Positions 32,661 through 43,788 of a stretch of DNA of 64,000 bases are shown piece after piece. A program made the translations under genes and the position numbers. Every line of letters starts with the position of its first letter. The stretch's first letter is position 1. This stretch comes from Candidatus Arsenophonus triatominarum (lineage in GTDB: Bacteria; Pseudomonadota; Gammaproteobacteria; Enterobacterales; Enterobacteriaceae). Below the pieces are notes generated by a model that made no database searches, was not told the DNA's origin, and saw nothing but the letters and a program-made list of their open reading frames with translations. The DNA lies in assembly GCF_001640365.1 (NCBI RefSeq), contig NZ_LWMI01000009.1, forward strand, positions 58,381-122,380, in the 5' to 3' direction.

Positions 32661-32855
32661 TTAATCAAATCGTTTGCCATTCTCCCAATCCATAATATCC
32701 TGCCAGTCAAAATTAAGCTCATCGGATCTAAACTTAGGGCGTGGAAAACCTTCCCGCCGTTGTTTTCCAGTACCCGCCCACAGTCTGATAGTGTGCATTG
32801 TCACTTTGTACCTTTTTGCCAGTTCACTGGTTTTGACAAAAGGGGATTCATTCAT
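32661..32855 (-). CDS. AlpA-like phage DNA-binding protein (putative excisionase)
   Basis: A 64-residue protein with one HTH (VKTSELAKRYKVTMHTIRLW) and a winged-helix-like tail with FPRPKFRSDELNF. This is the AlpA / MerR-like small regulator class used as excisionase or int activator. It is convergent with and overlaps the last 35 bp of the int remnant. The frame is intact. Confidence 0.75.
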   Translation of the reverse strand: MNESPFVKTSELAKRYKVTMHTIRLWAGTGKQRREGFPRPKFRSDELNFDWQDIMDWENGKRFD

Positions 32856-32940
32856 AGGATTTTTCTCCTTATTACATCTTTTCGGTATGGGTAGTTTTAG
32901 TGGGGTAAATTCTGGTGGGATAATGATTTATCGATCTAGA

Positions 32941-33382
32941 CTACTTCTTCAATGCGTCGAGAAATACTCCCAAATAGACCATAAGTGCTGGCACTATCAT
33001 GACAGCGATAGCCAGTAGCTCTTGCCCGCCCAAATGAATATTGCCTAATCGCCACGTTTAAACCTAATTTGCGGGTCAATAGCTGTTGCAGCATGCGCAA
33101 TATGTCCAACTCACGAGTTTCGCACCAATAAAAAAACGCTCTATTTTTAAGTTTAATTCAGCATAATATATAAATAGACAAAATCTTATAAATTAAAAGC
33201 AACTTATTGTAATTTAAACAAATTTATACGTTTTAGTAACTTGTGAATTAACCATTGCTTTTAAGCCATTTCTGGAATTTTATATGCCTGTGCGAAACTC
33301 GTGCAACTATCAATTCGAAGGCGAACGCCGCGCTGATAAATACTAATGTCGTGATTAATAATTTGATGATATTAAGTTTCAT
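32941..33382 (-). pseudogene. Small phage membrane protein, broken by a MITE and frameshifts
   Basis: From the ATG at 33382 the frame gives MKLNIIKLLITTLVFISAAF, a signal or membrane segment. After the MITE (33112-33303) the coding sense continues in another frame (LRMLQQLLTRKLGLN) and then a third (LGGQELLAIAVMIVPALMVY, ending DALKK-stop at 32941). Hydrophobic segments at both ends suggest a membrane protein of about 100 residues. I do not recognise the family. Confidence 0.5.
33112..33303. repeat. MITE with IS701-like ends, copy 4
   Basis: 192 bp, with CAACT duplicated at 33107-33111 and 33304-33308. Confidence 0.92.
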
Positions 33383-33405
33383 GGTTATACCTTGTTGGAA
33401 TTAGC

Positions 33406-33584
33406 TTACTTCTTAACGCAAATCGCTTTGGCGTTGATATCCTTGAAAGTTTCAAATTCCCGCTCAAACAGTTTAGCGGCGAATTGTGACACATATTTTC
33501 AGTGTCAAATTCTTGTGTATGAACACTTGCAAAGTTACTTGATGCGTAAGGGCTGGCGTACACGGCTAAGATTAAAATCCACAT
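33406..33584 (-). pseudogene. Small exported phage protein, frameshifted
   Basis: Starts MWILILAVYASPYASSNFAS after a good AAGGAG site. A one-base frame change near 33488 separates this from the natural-looking end QFAAKLFEREFETFKDINAK...CVKK-stop at 33406. The original protein was about 58 residues with a signal-like N-terminus and at least two Cys. Function unknown. A LexA-type box lies 73 bp upstream. Confidence 0.55.
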
Positions 33585-33656
33585 GGTAGGTGCTCCTTAA
33601 TTAAGAAAAATATTTATAAACTTAAGGTTAATTAACTTTCTGTACAAATAATTACA

Positions 33657-33672
33657 CTGTCTATAAATACAG
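33657..33672. promoter_or_regulatory. LexA-type box in the prophage early region
   Basis: CTGTCTATAAATACAG matches CTGT-N8-ACAG with an AT-rich centre, the same form as the sulA box. It lies between the small exported protein (minus strand, 73 bp away) and a + strand hairpin terminator. Confidence 0.6.
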
Positions 33673-33738
33673 TCTTACTAGACTATGGTATAGTTATTTA
33701 GTTGTGTGTTTGTTAACAGCAATATTTTCCCTGGTGTT

Positions 33739-33763
33739 GGCCAGCCTAGCGCTGGTCTTTTTT
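33739..33763 (+). terminator. Rho-independent terminator on the + strand
   Basis: GGCCAGC ... GCTGGTC stem followed by six T. On the + strand no gene precedes it, so it either ends a short RNA starting near the LexA-type box or is a relic. Confidence 0.6.
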
Positions 33764-34133
33764 ATTTCCTTTTCATTGCTTCCAGTAATAAATCCTGTAT
33801 TGCACGTTTTGAATTGCGCCGTTCCATGACCACTTCATCGAGTGTATCTTTAGCGACGATATGATGGATAAAGACCGGGCGGTTATGTCCTGCTTGTGCT
33901 TGACGGGTGGGACCGATACGCTCGAGAATTTGCTGGTACTGCTCCAAGTCCCACCAGTGGGAGAAAAAGACCAGAATATTACCACCGTCCTGTAAATTTA
34001 AGCCGTGTCCACAGTTTGCAGGGTGGGCAAAAAGCAGTGGGATTTTGCCATTATTCCAGTCTGTAAGGGTTTGTGGGTTAGCATCTAACGTTTTGCCTTT
34101 GTGGTAGCTCAGACTTAATCTGACAGTTGCCGG
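33762..34133 (-). pseudogene. Phage SNF2/DEAD-type helicase, C-terminal fragment
   Basis: The C-terminal 120 or so residues of a phage helicase: TLDANPQTLTDWNNGKIPLL, AHPANCGHGLNLQDGGNILV, SHWWDLEQYQQILERIGPTR (motif VI region) and the end MERRNSKRAIQDLLLEAMKR. In many phages this gene lies next to VRR-NUC and a family-A polymerase, as it would here before the IS insertions. Everything upstream is cut off by the IS481/IS630/IS982 block. Confidence 0.83.
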
Positions 34134-34245
34134 TTATTTATACAGTACCTGTCAGGTTAAATTTGATTTAAATCTTTCTCTCTCCAAAGTTGTTTTCCAT
34201 CGTGTAAAGTTGCCATAGGAGTTCGACCGCAACACATTTTTCCTT

Positions 34246-35282
34246 AAGCGTGTTGCTTAATAGTGAAATAAGGGTATTTCGGTGATTGAAGTAAATTTTA
34301 GGCTGTTCTGAGATGGAAATTCCAAAGACCGGCACTAAGGAGTAAAAAGGTATCATCAATAAAGGGTCTACGATTCCGTAAAATTTGGGTCATACAACCG
34401 AGGCGCTTGATACCCGCGATGGCGTGTTCAACCGTAATACGGATGCCCGAGATTATTTTATTTTCTTGTTTTTGTTCAGGCGATAAAGGTCTTTTTCGAG
34501 TTCCTTTTTTTGGGATTTGTGTATTAGGATGCTGTTTATCTATACCTTGAAAACCGGTATCGGCCCAGATGGTTACCTCAGGGGGAATATGGCGAATTAT
34601 ATCGACTTTATCGAGTAAGCGTTTATCGTGACGGCGCCCATTTTTGATCATGGGGATAAATCCAATTTTCCTCGTTTCGTCAGTCATAATAAGCCCTTTT
34701 CGAGTGGTCTGTCTTTTCTTTCCCGAATACATTTTTTTTCGCCGACGCAGATTCTTAGGCTTTTGGACAGGTCGCTCTGTCCCATCAATAAAGACGTCTT
34801 TAACTCCAGGAAAGGCGCGAAAAAATTCCTCAGCAGAGCGAATTTGACGAGCGGGCAAAACACATTCTCGCCCCAAGGTCATCTCTAAAACCGGCAATAA
34901 TATTTTTACCCAGCGACATACCCGTGTTCTATCTAAACCAAAAAGAAGTCCTTGCAAATCATAGGTCGGATAACATTTTAAATACAATAAAATAAAAAGC
35001 AGTTTATCTAATGGGGTTGGGATAAATCCTTTCTGCCCTGCACCCATCTGCCGCTCGTGATCTTTTCGATTCTTTTTCCGATAAATCAAATAACAAGCTG
35101 AAAATTCAGCGGCTAAATTTTTCAATTCTTCGACTGATAATCCAATGATTGCTTTACATAAACGATTATCTCGTAACAACCGCTCTTTGTTGATCATTTC
35201 AAACCGTTATTTTCTAAGTTAAACCTCTTTTTATTGTCTATAGCGTGACAAAAAATGCAAGTCTCTATTCAGCAACTATTTT
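34246..35282 (-). mobile_element. IS5-superfamily (HARBI1-like) element, copy 1
   Basis: Ends AAGCGTGTTGCTTAATAG and AAAATAGTTGCTGAATAG (inverted, partly diverged), with CTT at 34243-34245 and 35283-35285. It holds one intact transposase. Confidence 0.88.
34298..35197 (-). CDS. IS5-superfamily transposase (DDE_Tnp_4 type)
   Basis: A 299-residue intact transposase. The HTH region LYLKCYPTYDLQGLLFGLDR is followed by the DDE domain with VFIDGTERPVQKPKN (D), IWADTGFQGID (D) and TVEHAIAGIKRLG (E). Together with the 3-bp duplications this fits the part of the IS5 superfamily with short target duplications. It could supply transposase to the MITE at 22.0 kb. Confidence 0.88.
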   Translation of the reverse strand: MINKERLLRDNRLCKAIIGLSVEELKNLAAEFSACYLIYRKKNRKDHERQMGAGQKGFIPTPLDKLLFILLYLKCYPTYDLQGLLFGLDRTRVCRWVKILLPVLEMTLGRECVLPARQIRSAEEFFRAFPGVKDVFIDGTERPVQKPKNLRRRKKMYSGKKRQTTRKGLIMTDETRKIGFIPMIKNGRRHDKRLLDKVDIIRHIPPEVTIWADTGFQGIDKQHPNTQIPKKGTRKRPLSPEQKQENKIISGIRITVEHAIAGIKRLGCMTQILRNRRPFIDDTFLLLSAGLWNFHLRTA

Positions 35283-36114
35283 CTTGATGAGTGCGTTGGT
35301 TATTATATTCCGCTAACCATTTATCTAAATCAGCTTGTAATTCATTTAAAGCCCTATAGATTTTCTTACGAAAAGCCACCTGATAGAACTCTTGTAATAC
35401 AGTTTTATGAAAGCGTTCACAAATCCCATTAGTTTGAGGTGAACGAGCTTTAGTTTTTGTATGATCAATATCATTGATAGCGAGATAAAGTTGATAATCG
35501 TGATGTTCAACTTTACCACAATACTCACTGCCTCTGTCCGTCAGTATACGTAACACCGGTAACCCATGCTGGGAATAAAAAGGGAGAACCTTGTCATTTA
35601 ATAAATCTGCCGCCGTTATCGCGCTTTTTGTTGTGTAAAGCTTACAATGAACGACTTTACTGTAAGTATCAATGTAAGTTTGTTGATAAACACGACCAAC
35701 GCCTTTTAAATGACCGACATAAAAAGTATCTTGTGAACCCAGATAACCTGGATGCGCTGTTTCAATCTCACCACAGGCTTCATCATCTTGCGCTTTCTTT
35801 TCTAGAGCACTGATTTGTGATTCTGACAGGATAATTCCTTCTGTTGCGATTTTATCTTCAAGCGCTTTTAGGCGATTTGTAAAATTTTCGAGATTATGGC
35901 GCAGCCAAATAGAGCGAACGCCACTCCCCGAAACAAAAATGCCTTTTTTTCTTAGTTCATTACTACTGCGGTGTTGACCGTGTGCAGGGTATTCAATCGC
36001 ATACTCGACTACAGCGCTTTCAATCTGTTCATCTACTCTATTTTTTACGTTAGGCACCCGTCGATTTTGATTAATTAAAGCGTCTATCCCACCATCGTTA
36101 ACAAGTTCCTGGTA

Positions 36115-36995
36115 TAGCTAGGCGACTTAATTTTGATTACAAGGTGTGTTATGAGTTATACAATTGATTTTCGACGTAAAGTAATATCTGTAAGGAAAGC
36201 CGAAGGTTTAACAATTCGAGAAACTGCGAAACAATTCCGTATTGGAAAAGCGTCTTTAGTACGTTGGCTTAAACGACCAGAGCCAAAAAATTCAACGCCA
36301 CGTAAGAGGAAGCTCGATAAAAATGCTTTAGCAAAAGATGTGGAACAGTATCCAGATGCTTACCAAAAGGAACGGGCAGAGCGATTCGGTGTTTGTAAAA
36401 AGACTATTTGGCAATCCCTTAAAAAGCTGGGATTAACCTATAAAAAAAACTCTATTCCATCCAAAAACCAACGAAAGCGACAGGCTGGCACATCAGCAAA
36501 AAAGACAACAGTATGAAAAAAAAGATAAATCTGTTGTTTTTATTGATGAAAGTGGTTTTTCACATGACACTCCACGAACTCACGGCTATTCCCCAAAAGG
36601 TCACCGTTGTTTTGGCCTGAAAAACTGGGGTGCTAAGGGAAGAACAAATGTTATTGGCGCTTTATTGGGAACAACCCTTTTTGCTATCGGATTATTTGAT
36701 TGCAATATTAATCGTGATGTTTTTTATGTTTGGATCACAAAAATATTGCTCCCAGAACTTCCTGAAAATTCTGTTATTTTTATGGACAACGCTAGCTTTC
36801 ACAAAGGTAAGAATATTGAACAGGCAATTATAAACGCAGGACACCAGATAGAATATTTGCCTGTGTATTCACCAGATTTAAATCCTATAGAACATAAATG
36901 GTCTCAAGCTAAACGTAAAAAGATGGAAACAGGATGCACTATCGATGACCTGTTTTTAATACATATGCTGTAATCAAAATTAAGTCGCCTAGCTA
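36115..36995 (+). mobile_element. IS630-family element, copy 5, with mismatched flanks
   Basis: 881 bp with intact ends and 8 A in the tract. The left flank is IS481 and the right flank is IS982, each cut mid-gene, so this copy most likely marks recombination between two IS630 copies that deleted the DNA between. First-half frame 36151-36516; second-half residues at about 36520-36973 lie out of phase. Confidence 0.9.
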
Positions 36996-36997
36996 TA

Positions 36998-37697
36998 TGT
37001 CCGTTTATATCTCAGGAAGGAATTTCCTAACTTGCCATCATATTCACGCTGCGTAGAGTTATTTCCGCGCAGTGTCTTAGCTTTAACGGCACTGTTTGAG
37101 TCAATTAAAGGAAAATGCACGGGTCTGTCGGTTGCCGATTCTACTCCGATAGCTGTGTGTGATAACTTACGGATCCGCCGGCATAAAGTCTTCGATGGGA
37201 TAGCTGAACGAGGAAAAACCTCAACAGGTTGGTTCTTTGGTTTCAAACTTCATGTAATTATCAATCATTTGGGGGAAATACTCAGTTTTCGACTTACACC
37301 AGGAAACACAGATGATCGGAAACCATTACCTGAGCTGATAAAAGATCTTTCTGGTTGTTTGTATGCGGATAAAGGGTATTTATCGGCTTCACTGAAACAG
37401 CAACTGAAAACAATGGGAATTAACCTTATAACGAATATCAAGAAGAAAATGAAGCCTGTTGAACAGACTTGTTTCGACAAAGCCATCTTGCGTCATCGTT
37501 CTGTCATTGAAACGGTATTTGATGAGTTAAAAAATCTTTGTCAGATAGCGCATACGCAGCACCGCTCTCCTGCTAACTTTGTAGTGAATTTATTAGCAGG
37601 GCTGGTTGCATATTGTTTAATTCCATCTAAACCAAAGATACCGGTGGCAGGAACATCTCTTCAAGCATAATTGATAATGCTTATCCTGAACTCAGGT
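36998..37697 (+). mobile_element. IS982-family element, copy 2, 5' truncated
   Basis: Matches the transposase-distal two thirds of copy 1 and ends at CTTATCCTGAACTCAGGT (one mismatch to the usual end). The start is cut by IS630. Confidence 0.88.
37011..37670 (+). pseudogene. IS982-family transposase lacking its N-terminus
   Basis: The frame is open from the IS630 border and encodes over 212 residues: [20 protein letters not shown] (D), [19 protein letters not shown] (D) and LRHRSVIETVFDELKN (E). All catalytic motifs are present but the first ~75 residues are missing. It serves as the reference for judging copy 1. Confidence 0.85.
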
Positions 37698-37791
37698 TAC
37701 TTAAATCCTGACTGTCCATGTAGTGGCATACTAAATTTGGCCACCTAAGTTGAGGTGATATGCTTACCTCATAATTTTTATAGGTGCCGAA

Positions 37792-38091
37792 ATGAGTAAA
37801 ATAATTACTGCTGAATTTAAATGTGAAACCGCCAAATTAGTCCTTGACCAAAATTACACCTACCAGGAAGCCGCGAAAGGCATGAACGTCAGTCTTTCAG
37901 CGATTAGCCGGTGGCTAAGAGCCCTTCGTTTAGAACGTCAAGGGAAAACATCGCCTGGTCTGCCATTAACACCTGAACAAATTGAGTTCAGAGAAATGAA
38001 GAAAAAAATCCACCGGCTGGAAATGGAGAATGACATCTTAAAAAAGGCTACTGCGCTCTTAATGTCCGACTCACTGAAAAATTTTCGGTAG
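37792..38091 (+). CDS. IS3-family OrfA
   Basis: A 99-residue OrfA: HTH ([20 protein letters not shown]) and a C-terminal leucine-zipper helix ([20 protein letters not shown]). It ends in TAG just after a GAAAAATTTT tract where the -1 frame continues into OrfB. Confidence 0.88.
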   Translation: MSKIITAEFKCETAKLVLDQNYTYQEAAKGMNVSLSAISRWLRALRLERQGKTSPGLPLTPEQIEFREMKKKIHRLEMENDILKKATALLMSDSLKNFR

Positions 38092-38105
38092 TTGAAAAGC
38101 TAAGA

Positions 38106-38955
<850 letters not shown>

Positions 38956-39185
38956 CCACTACACCAGTACGATGACCTGATGACCTAGAGCAAAAAGCCG
39001 TGCGTGTTCGCGTAATTGGTAAGGGGTAGGTTTTTCGCCAGGTGCTTTACATTCCACAAAAATAATGTTGCCATTGGGGAGTGCAACTAATCGGTCAGGT
39101 ACTCCGCGTCGCCCCTGTGAAACAAATTTATAGGCAATTCCCCCGATTTTTCGCACCAAATTTTTTTCGATGCTATCTTCCCTGA

Positions 39186-39407
39186 TTAACCGCATGAATG
39201 CATCCTTTTAATATGTTCCCGTTTGATTTGCATAAGGCAAAAATCGGCGCGGTTCTCACTCCAGATACGATTATTGCGATTGCGCGCCAGTCGGTTTGCC
39301 TGTGACCATGCGCGCGCAGCTTCATGGTATTGGCCTGACTGTTCAAGGTGAACCGCATCGTGTGCCGCGTTAAAATAAAGTGGGCTGTCGTTTTTTCTAA
39401 AGGCCAT
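39186..39407 (-). CDS. ANR-family regulator (phage)
   Basis: A 73-residue protein starting MAFRKNDSPLYFNAAHDAVH. The signature HLEQSGQYHEAARAWSQANR and RNNRIWSENRADFC match the ANR family of small regulators that bind AraC-type activators, common in prophages. I use the ATG at 39407 (GGAGC upstream) and not the longer frame. It overlaps the VRR-NUC start by 10 nt. Confidence 0.8.
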   Translation of the reverse strand: MAFRKNDSPLYFNAAHDAVHLEQSGQYHEAARAWSQANRLARNRNNRIWSENRADFCLMQIKREHIKRMHSCG

Positions 39408-39432
39408 GATAGCTCCAAAAATAAACCACTTC

Positions 39433-39821
39433 CTAGTCGGCTGGAAGGGTATTGCTCTTAGGGGGCGAATAGTGAGGTAAATGTGTTTTAAGTATTTTTT
39501 CAATAACCAAGGTTGCTGACGGATTATCTTGTAGTTGAATGGTGTTATTACTATATAGATTAATGTATACACCGGATGGTAATTCATAGCATATAAAATT
39601 CCCTTTCATTTTCGGTGTGATTTTACCTAATCTGCATTTTTCCAGTATAGCTAGGCGACATTATTTTGATTACCAAAAGATATGATCTTATCCAATATAA
39701 ATTTACTGATATGATAGCAATTTATTATAATCATTTTAAAGTCGCTTAGCTATAATCCAGAAAAAGTCGTTATTGGGTAAGGGTATTTTTTCAGCGGTAA
39801 TATATTGAGTTCGTCTTGCAT
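39433..39821 (-). pseudogene. Small phage gene of unknown function split by an IS630-type MITE
   Basis: From the ATG at 39821: MQDELNILPLKKYPYPITTF SG, then the 105-bp MITE. After removing it with one TA the same frame continues LLEKCRLGKITPKMKGNFIC and runs to PPKSNTLPAD-stop (39433), about 93 residues. The 3' part alone has its own ATG (39609) and could still give a 58-residue product. No known domain is recognised; it lies between the ANR gene and the DNA polymerase. Confidence 0.7.
39648..39752. repeat. MITE with IS630-like ends (105 bp)
   Basis: Ends TAGCTAGGCGAC and GTCGCTTAGCTA match the IS630 ends, with TA on both sides (39646-39647 and 39753-39754). It has no coding capacity. Confidence 0.9.
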
Positions 39822-39848
39822 AGTGGATAAACCTTATAATTTTCTAAT

Positions 39849-41912
39849 TTATTCCTTTCGATAGCGATAAGTCTCAAAGCCATTGGCTCTAAGGGGTAAA
39901 TCTAAAGCCCAGTCTGGATTAAGACTTAACAGTATACTTAACCCCTCGGCTGAGAATTGTAGGGTATCCGGCGTTTCACTGATAATTTCATCATGGACGG
40001 TTAAGACAATCTCATAACCTGCCTTTTCAATACGTGGCATGTTATACGTTAGGACATCCCGTGCGGCGGCCTGACAAATATTTTCAGTAATTTTTCCGCC
40101 GTAGGTTTTTAACCGTTCCCATTTACGGCTGTAGGGATTAGTACCCATATAGGTAATTTGTCCATTCTCTATTCGCGCAGAAGGGTAGCAAATACTGCGC
40201 CCTGAAGGTAGACAAATCCTGAGCCAACCTTTATCGCGACGGACGGTAAGTTTACGGCATTTGAAAGGTATATTCGGCACCTGAATGGACTTTTTTACCG
40301 CGTCTTCAATATCGTGCCAAAATGATACCGTTTGTGGATGGGCATTGCGCCACATGCGCTTAAGGGAATCGCAGGTAACAAAGACTTTTTCGCTGAGGCC
40401 ATAAGTTTTATCCGCTTCAACGGATTTTTGATACCAGCTCATCGCCTCTCGCTTAACGTTAGGCGGTATGTTAGGTAACGCCGCTTCCGCCAGTTCATCT
40501 AATTCTAGTCCATAGGCGAGGGCGAACGTCAAAAATGCCGCAACGCCCCCGCCATAGCCCAAGCCCAGCTCCATCACCTTACCGATTTGCCGCTGGGCTT
40601 TAGTAACATTTTCAGGTAAAAGATTAAATGCGCGTGCGTAGGCGAGTTTATATAAGTCATCGCCTTTGCCGTTATCAAATTCGCTAAAAGCGTTGACTTT
40701 CCATTTTTCCCCTGCCAGCCATGCCAACATGCGACCTTCAATATTTGATAGGTCAGAAATAACCAGTTTTTTACCCGGTGGTGCGATAATACATCCTCTT
40801 AGCGCAGAACTGGTCAGTCGCATAATGTCATCGCAAATGAGTTCGGCGCAACCGGCTTTTAAGGCTTCAATACCGTTATCAATCGTCTTTTGGTCAAGAG
40901 AGGGTCTTGGGAGATTATCCGGCTGAAAAATACGCCCCGCCCAGCGTCCGGTGCGTGAGGCGCCACAAAATTGCTTAGTCCCTCGAAGACGTCCATCTAC
41001 ACTTACCGATTTTAACAGCGCTTTGTATTTACTGGTGCTGGTTGTGCACGATTGCAGACGGATTGACAACAGTTCGCGTAAAGCCGGTGGAATATCAGGG
41101 TCATTAATTCGGCGCTGGAGGGTGCTGGCCTGCATATCCGGTAATGCGATACCAAATGCTGAAACGATATGCTGTAACAGGGCATCGCGTTGTGTGGCAG
41201 CCTGTACGGTATTATCCGTTAATTGCTGTGTGATTGCTGATAACCGTTTTTGCTCGTTTTCAACGGCTGTCAAGGCGCTTTTGGCCAACTCAACATCCAT
41301 ACCCATCCCCCGACGATTAATCTTTTGGTCTAACTGCCATAAATCTATTTCGTCAAAATTCATATTCCAACGGGGTAAATGTTGATAAATCTCGCGCATG
41401 GCTGAAATATCTGAACCAGCGTATTGCTTAAAACGTTGCCATTCCTCTGCGTGAGTTAACGCAGTGGCGCGTTGTATTTTGCTGTTTTTAGGACGGGGTT
41501 TGCAAAATAGCTGTATGAGCGCTTTACCCTCTTTATCTTTGGCTTTATCGTTATTGACATTGAAAATATCGCAAAGCGAATCAAGCGCACCGGGTAGGCC
41601 ATGCGCCAGGGAGTGTACCAGGGTATCGTGAACGCGAGATAAAGGTAAGTCGATATTTAACACCGTGTTTAAAATCACCGCATCAAACATCCCCCCATTA
41701 TGCCAAACGGTTAAGATTTCTCGGTTATCAAGATAGGCTTTTAAATCTGTGGGCATCGTTTTATCTTCGGTCACATCCCAGACCTTGACAGGGTCATGAT
41801 TGTAAGCATACGCAAAAAGTAATATTTCTGCATTTTCAGCATAGCGATGAGTGCCACAATTAATCGGTATATCGCTGTAGGTTTCTAAATCGCAAAACAG
41901 TAAACGAGGCAT
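39849..41912 (-). CDS. Phage family-A DNA polymerase
   Basis: A 687-residue polymerase. The N-terminal 3'-5' exonuclease part begins [14 protein letters not shown] (D-x-E) and has [16 protein letters not shown]. The polymerase domain shows [20 protein letters not shown] (motif A), [20 protein letters not shown] (motif B region) and [11 protein letters not shown] (motif C). It replicates the phage genome. Such polymerases co-occur with DUF2815, DUF2800, VRR-NUC and SNF2 helicase genes in phage modules, all found nearby. The frame is intact. Confidence 0.93.
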   Translation of the reverse strand: MPRLLFCDLETYSDIPINCGTHRYAENAEILLFAYAYNHDPVKVWDVTEDKTMPTDLKAYLDNREILTVWHNGGMFDAVILNTVLNIDLPLSRVHDTLVHSLAHGLPGALDSLCDIFNVNNDKAKDKEGKALIQLFCKPRPKNSKIQRATALTHAEEWQRFKQYAGSDISAMREIYQHLPRWNMNFDEIDLWQLDQKINRRGMGMDVELAKSALTAVENEQKRLSAITQQLTDNTVQAATQRDALLQHIVSAFGIALPDMQASTLQRRINDPDIPPALRELLSIRLQSCTTSTSKYKALLKSVSVDGRLRGTKQFCGASRTGRWAGRIFQPDNLPRPSLDQKTIDNGIEALKAGCAELICDDIMRLTSSALRGCIIAPPGKKLVISDLSNIEGRMLAWLAGEKWKVNAFSEFDNGKGDDLYKLAYARAFNLLPENVTKAQRQIGKVMELGLGYGGGVAAFLTFALAYGLELDELAEAALPNIPPNVKREAMSWYQKSVEADKTYGLSEKVFVTCDSLKRMWRNAHPQTVSFWHDIEDAVKKSIQVPNIPFKCRKLTVRRDKGWLRICLPSGRSICYPSARIENGQITYMGTNPYSRKWERLKTYGGKITENICQAAARDVLTYNMPRIEKAGYEIVLTVHDEIISETPDTLQFSAEGLSILLSLNPDWALDLPLRANGFETYRYRKE

Positions 41913-41993
41913 AATCTATCCTTATTGTCAACGATCACCGAAAACTGATCCACTTTTTAGCTAAATACGATCAATCAAAATTGATCCACTATT

Positions 41994-42908
<915 letters not shown>

Positions 42909-43197
42909 CTAATCTGTTTGCTGGCTTTTCTAAGGTTGTTCCATGAATCCGCTGATGAGCGACTCGTTCTAACCATGGACCCACTTTTGCATTGGCTATC
43001 TCGATATTCAGTTCAAGATTATGAGCACGAAGTACGGTATTTAATGGTATGATAAACCTGTTTTTTAAATAGTGGTTAAAGCGCTCTACTTTACCTTTCG
43101 TTTTTGCCCTGTATGGCTTGCAAGTGTAGTGGCATACTAAATTTGGCCACCTAAGTTGAGGTGATATGCTTACCTCATAATTTTTATAGGTGCCGAA

Positions 43198-43497
43198 ATG
43201 AGTAAAATAATTACTGCTGAATTTAAATGTGAAACCGCCAAATTAGTCCTTGACCAAAATTACACCTACCAGGAAGCCGCGAAAGGCATGAACGTCAGTC
43301 TTTCAGCGATTAGCCGGTGGGTAAGTGCCCTTCGTTTAGAACGTCAAGGGAAAACATCGCCTGGTCTGCCATTAACACCTGAACAAATTGAGTTCAGAGA
43401 AATGAAGAAAAAAATCCACCGGCTGGAAATGGAGAATGACATCTTAAAAAAGGCTACTGCGCTCTTAATGTCCGACTCACTGAAAAATTTTCGGTAG
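43198..43497 (+). CDS. IS3-family OrfA
   Basis: A 99-residue OrfA nearly identical to 37792-38091 ([11 protein letters not shown] variant). HTH plus leucine-zipper helix. Confidence 0.86.
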   Translation: MSKIITAEFKCETAKLVLDQNYTYQEAAKGMNVSLSAISRWVSALRLERQGKTSPGLPLTPEQIEFREMKKKIHRLEMENDILKKATALLMSDSLKNFR

Positions 43498-43788
43498 TTG
43501 AAAAGCTAAGAGTGCTTTATCCGGTGGAAACTTTGTGTCGTATTTTTAATGTTCACCGAAGCAGTTATCGCTATTGGTGTCGGCCTAAGGAGCCAGATAT
43601 TGAGCGGACGATAAAACGTAGCCTAGTCAGCGAAGCGTGGAACGTTAGTGGCGGCTCTGCTGGCGCAAGGACTATCGCCACGATGGTTACCAATACACAC
43701 AACAAAATAGTTGCTGAATAGAGACTTGCATTTTTTGTCACGCTATAGACAATAAAAAGAGGTTTAACTTAGAAAATAACGGTTTGAA

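Larger units (their letters stand above)
31129..32695 (+). pseudogene. Prophage tyrosine integrase (DUF4102 type), inactivated
   Basis: Joined fragments give an integrase of about 400 residues. The start is MEVSDSWLRAVNGK. A TGA stop follows where the family has Arg (SD-stop-EGLSVGVTLKG). The N-terminal arm domain includes GDRIDIGTYPAISLKDARDS. Two MITEs interrupt at 31580 and 32284. The usual catalytic Arg motif GCRIGELL reads GCWIGELL, consistent with CGG to TGG. HDLRKTMR and the Tyr region VWLVYDKHTYLEEQ are still readable, but a frameshift lies between them near 32534. The prophage therefore lacks a working integrase here. Confidence 0.9.
34150..36114 (-). mobile_element. IS481-family remnant, split by an IS5-superfamily element and cut by IS630
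   Basis: One end (TGTCAGGTTAAATTTG) is present near 34150. The transposase runs leftward from 36114, where an IS630 truncates its N-terminus. The IS5-superfamily element at 34246-35282 splits its last codons with a CTT duplication. Confidence 0.78.
34157..36114 (-). pseudogene. IS481-family transposase, truncated and interrupted
   Basis: The longest part (35286-36057) has an HTH region and an rve domain (HLKGVGRVYQQTYIDTYSKV, TDRGSEYCGKVEHHDYQL, SPQTNGICERFHKTVLQEFY) followed by WLAEYNNQRTHQ. Removing the inserted element and one CTT restores the expected tail GKMCCGRTPM...LHDGKQLWREKD with the stop at 34157. The first ~60 residues are lost. Confidence 0.83.

Noticed and set aside
31580..33303. 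Three similar ~190-bp repeats within 1.7 kb, at first sight a spaced repeat array
   Set aside because: They are MITEs with inverted ends and target duplications inside different genes; there is no regular spacer structure as in CRISPR.
33372..33584. A 70-residue continuous frame for the small exported protein
   Set aside because: Its second half looks random, while the neighbouring frame gives a natural end (KLFEREFETFKDINAK), so I treat it as a frameshifted gene.
39408..39587. N-terminal extension of the ANR frame to 133 residues
   Set aside because: The extension overlaps the gene split by the IS630-type MITE and looks non-natural; the ATG at 39407 has a ribosome site and starts the family domain.
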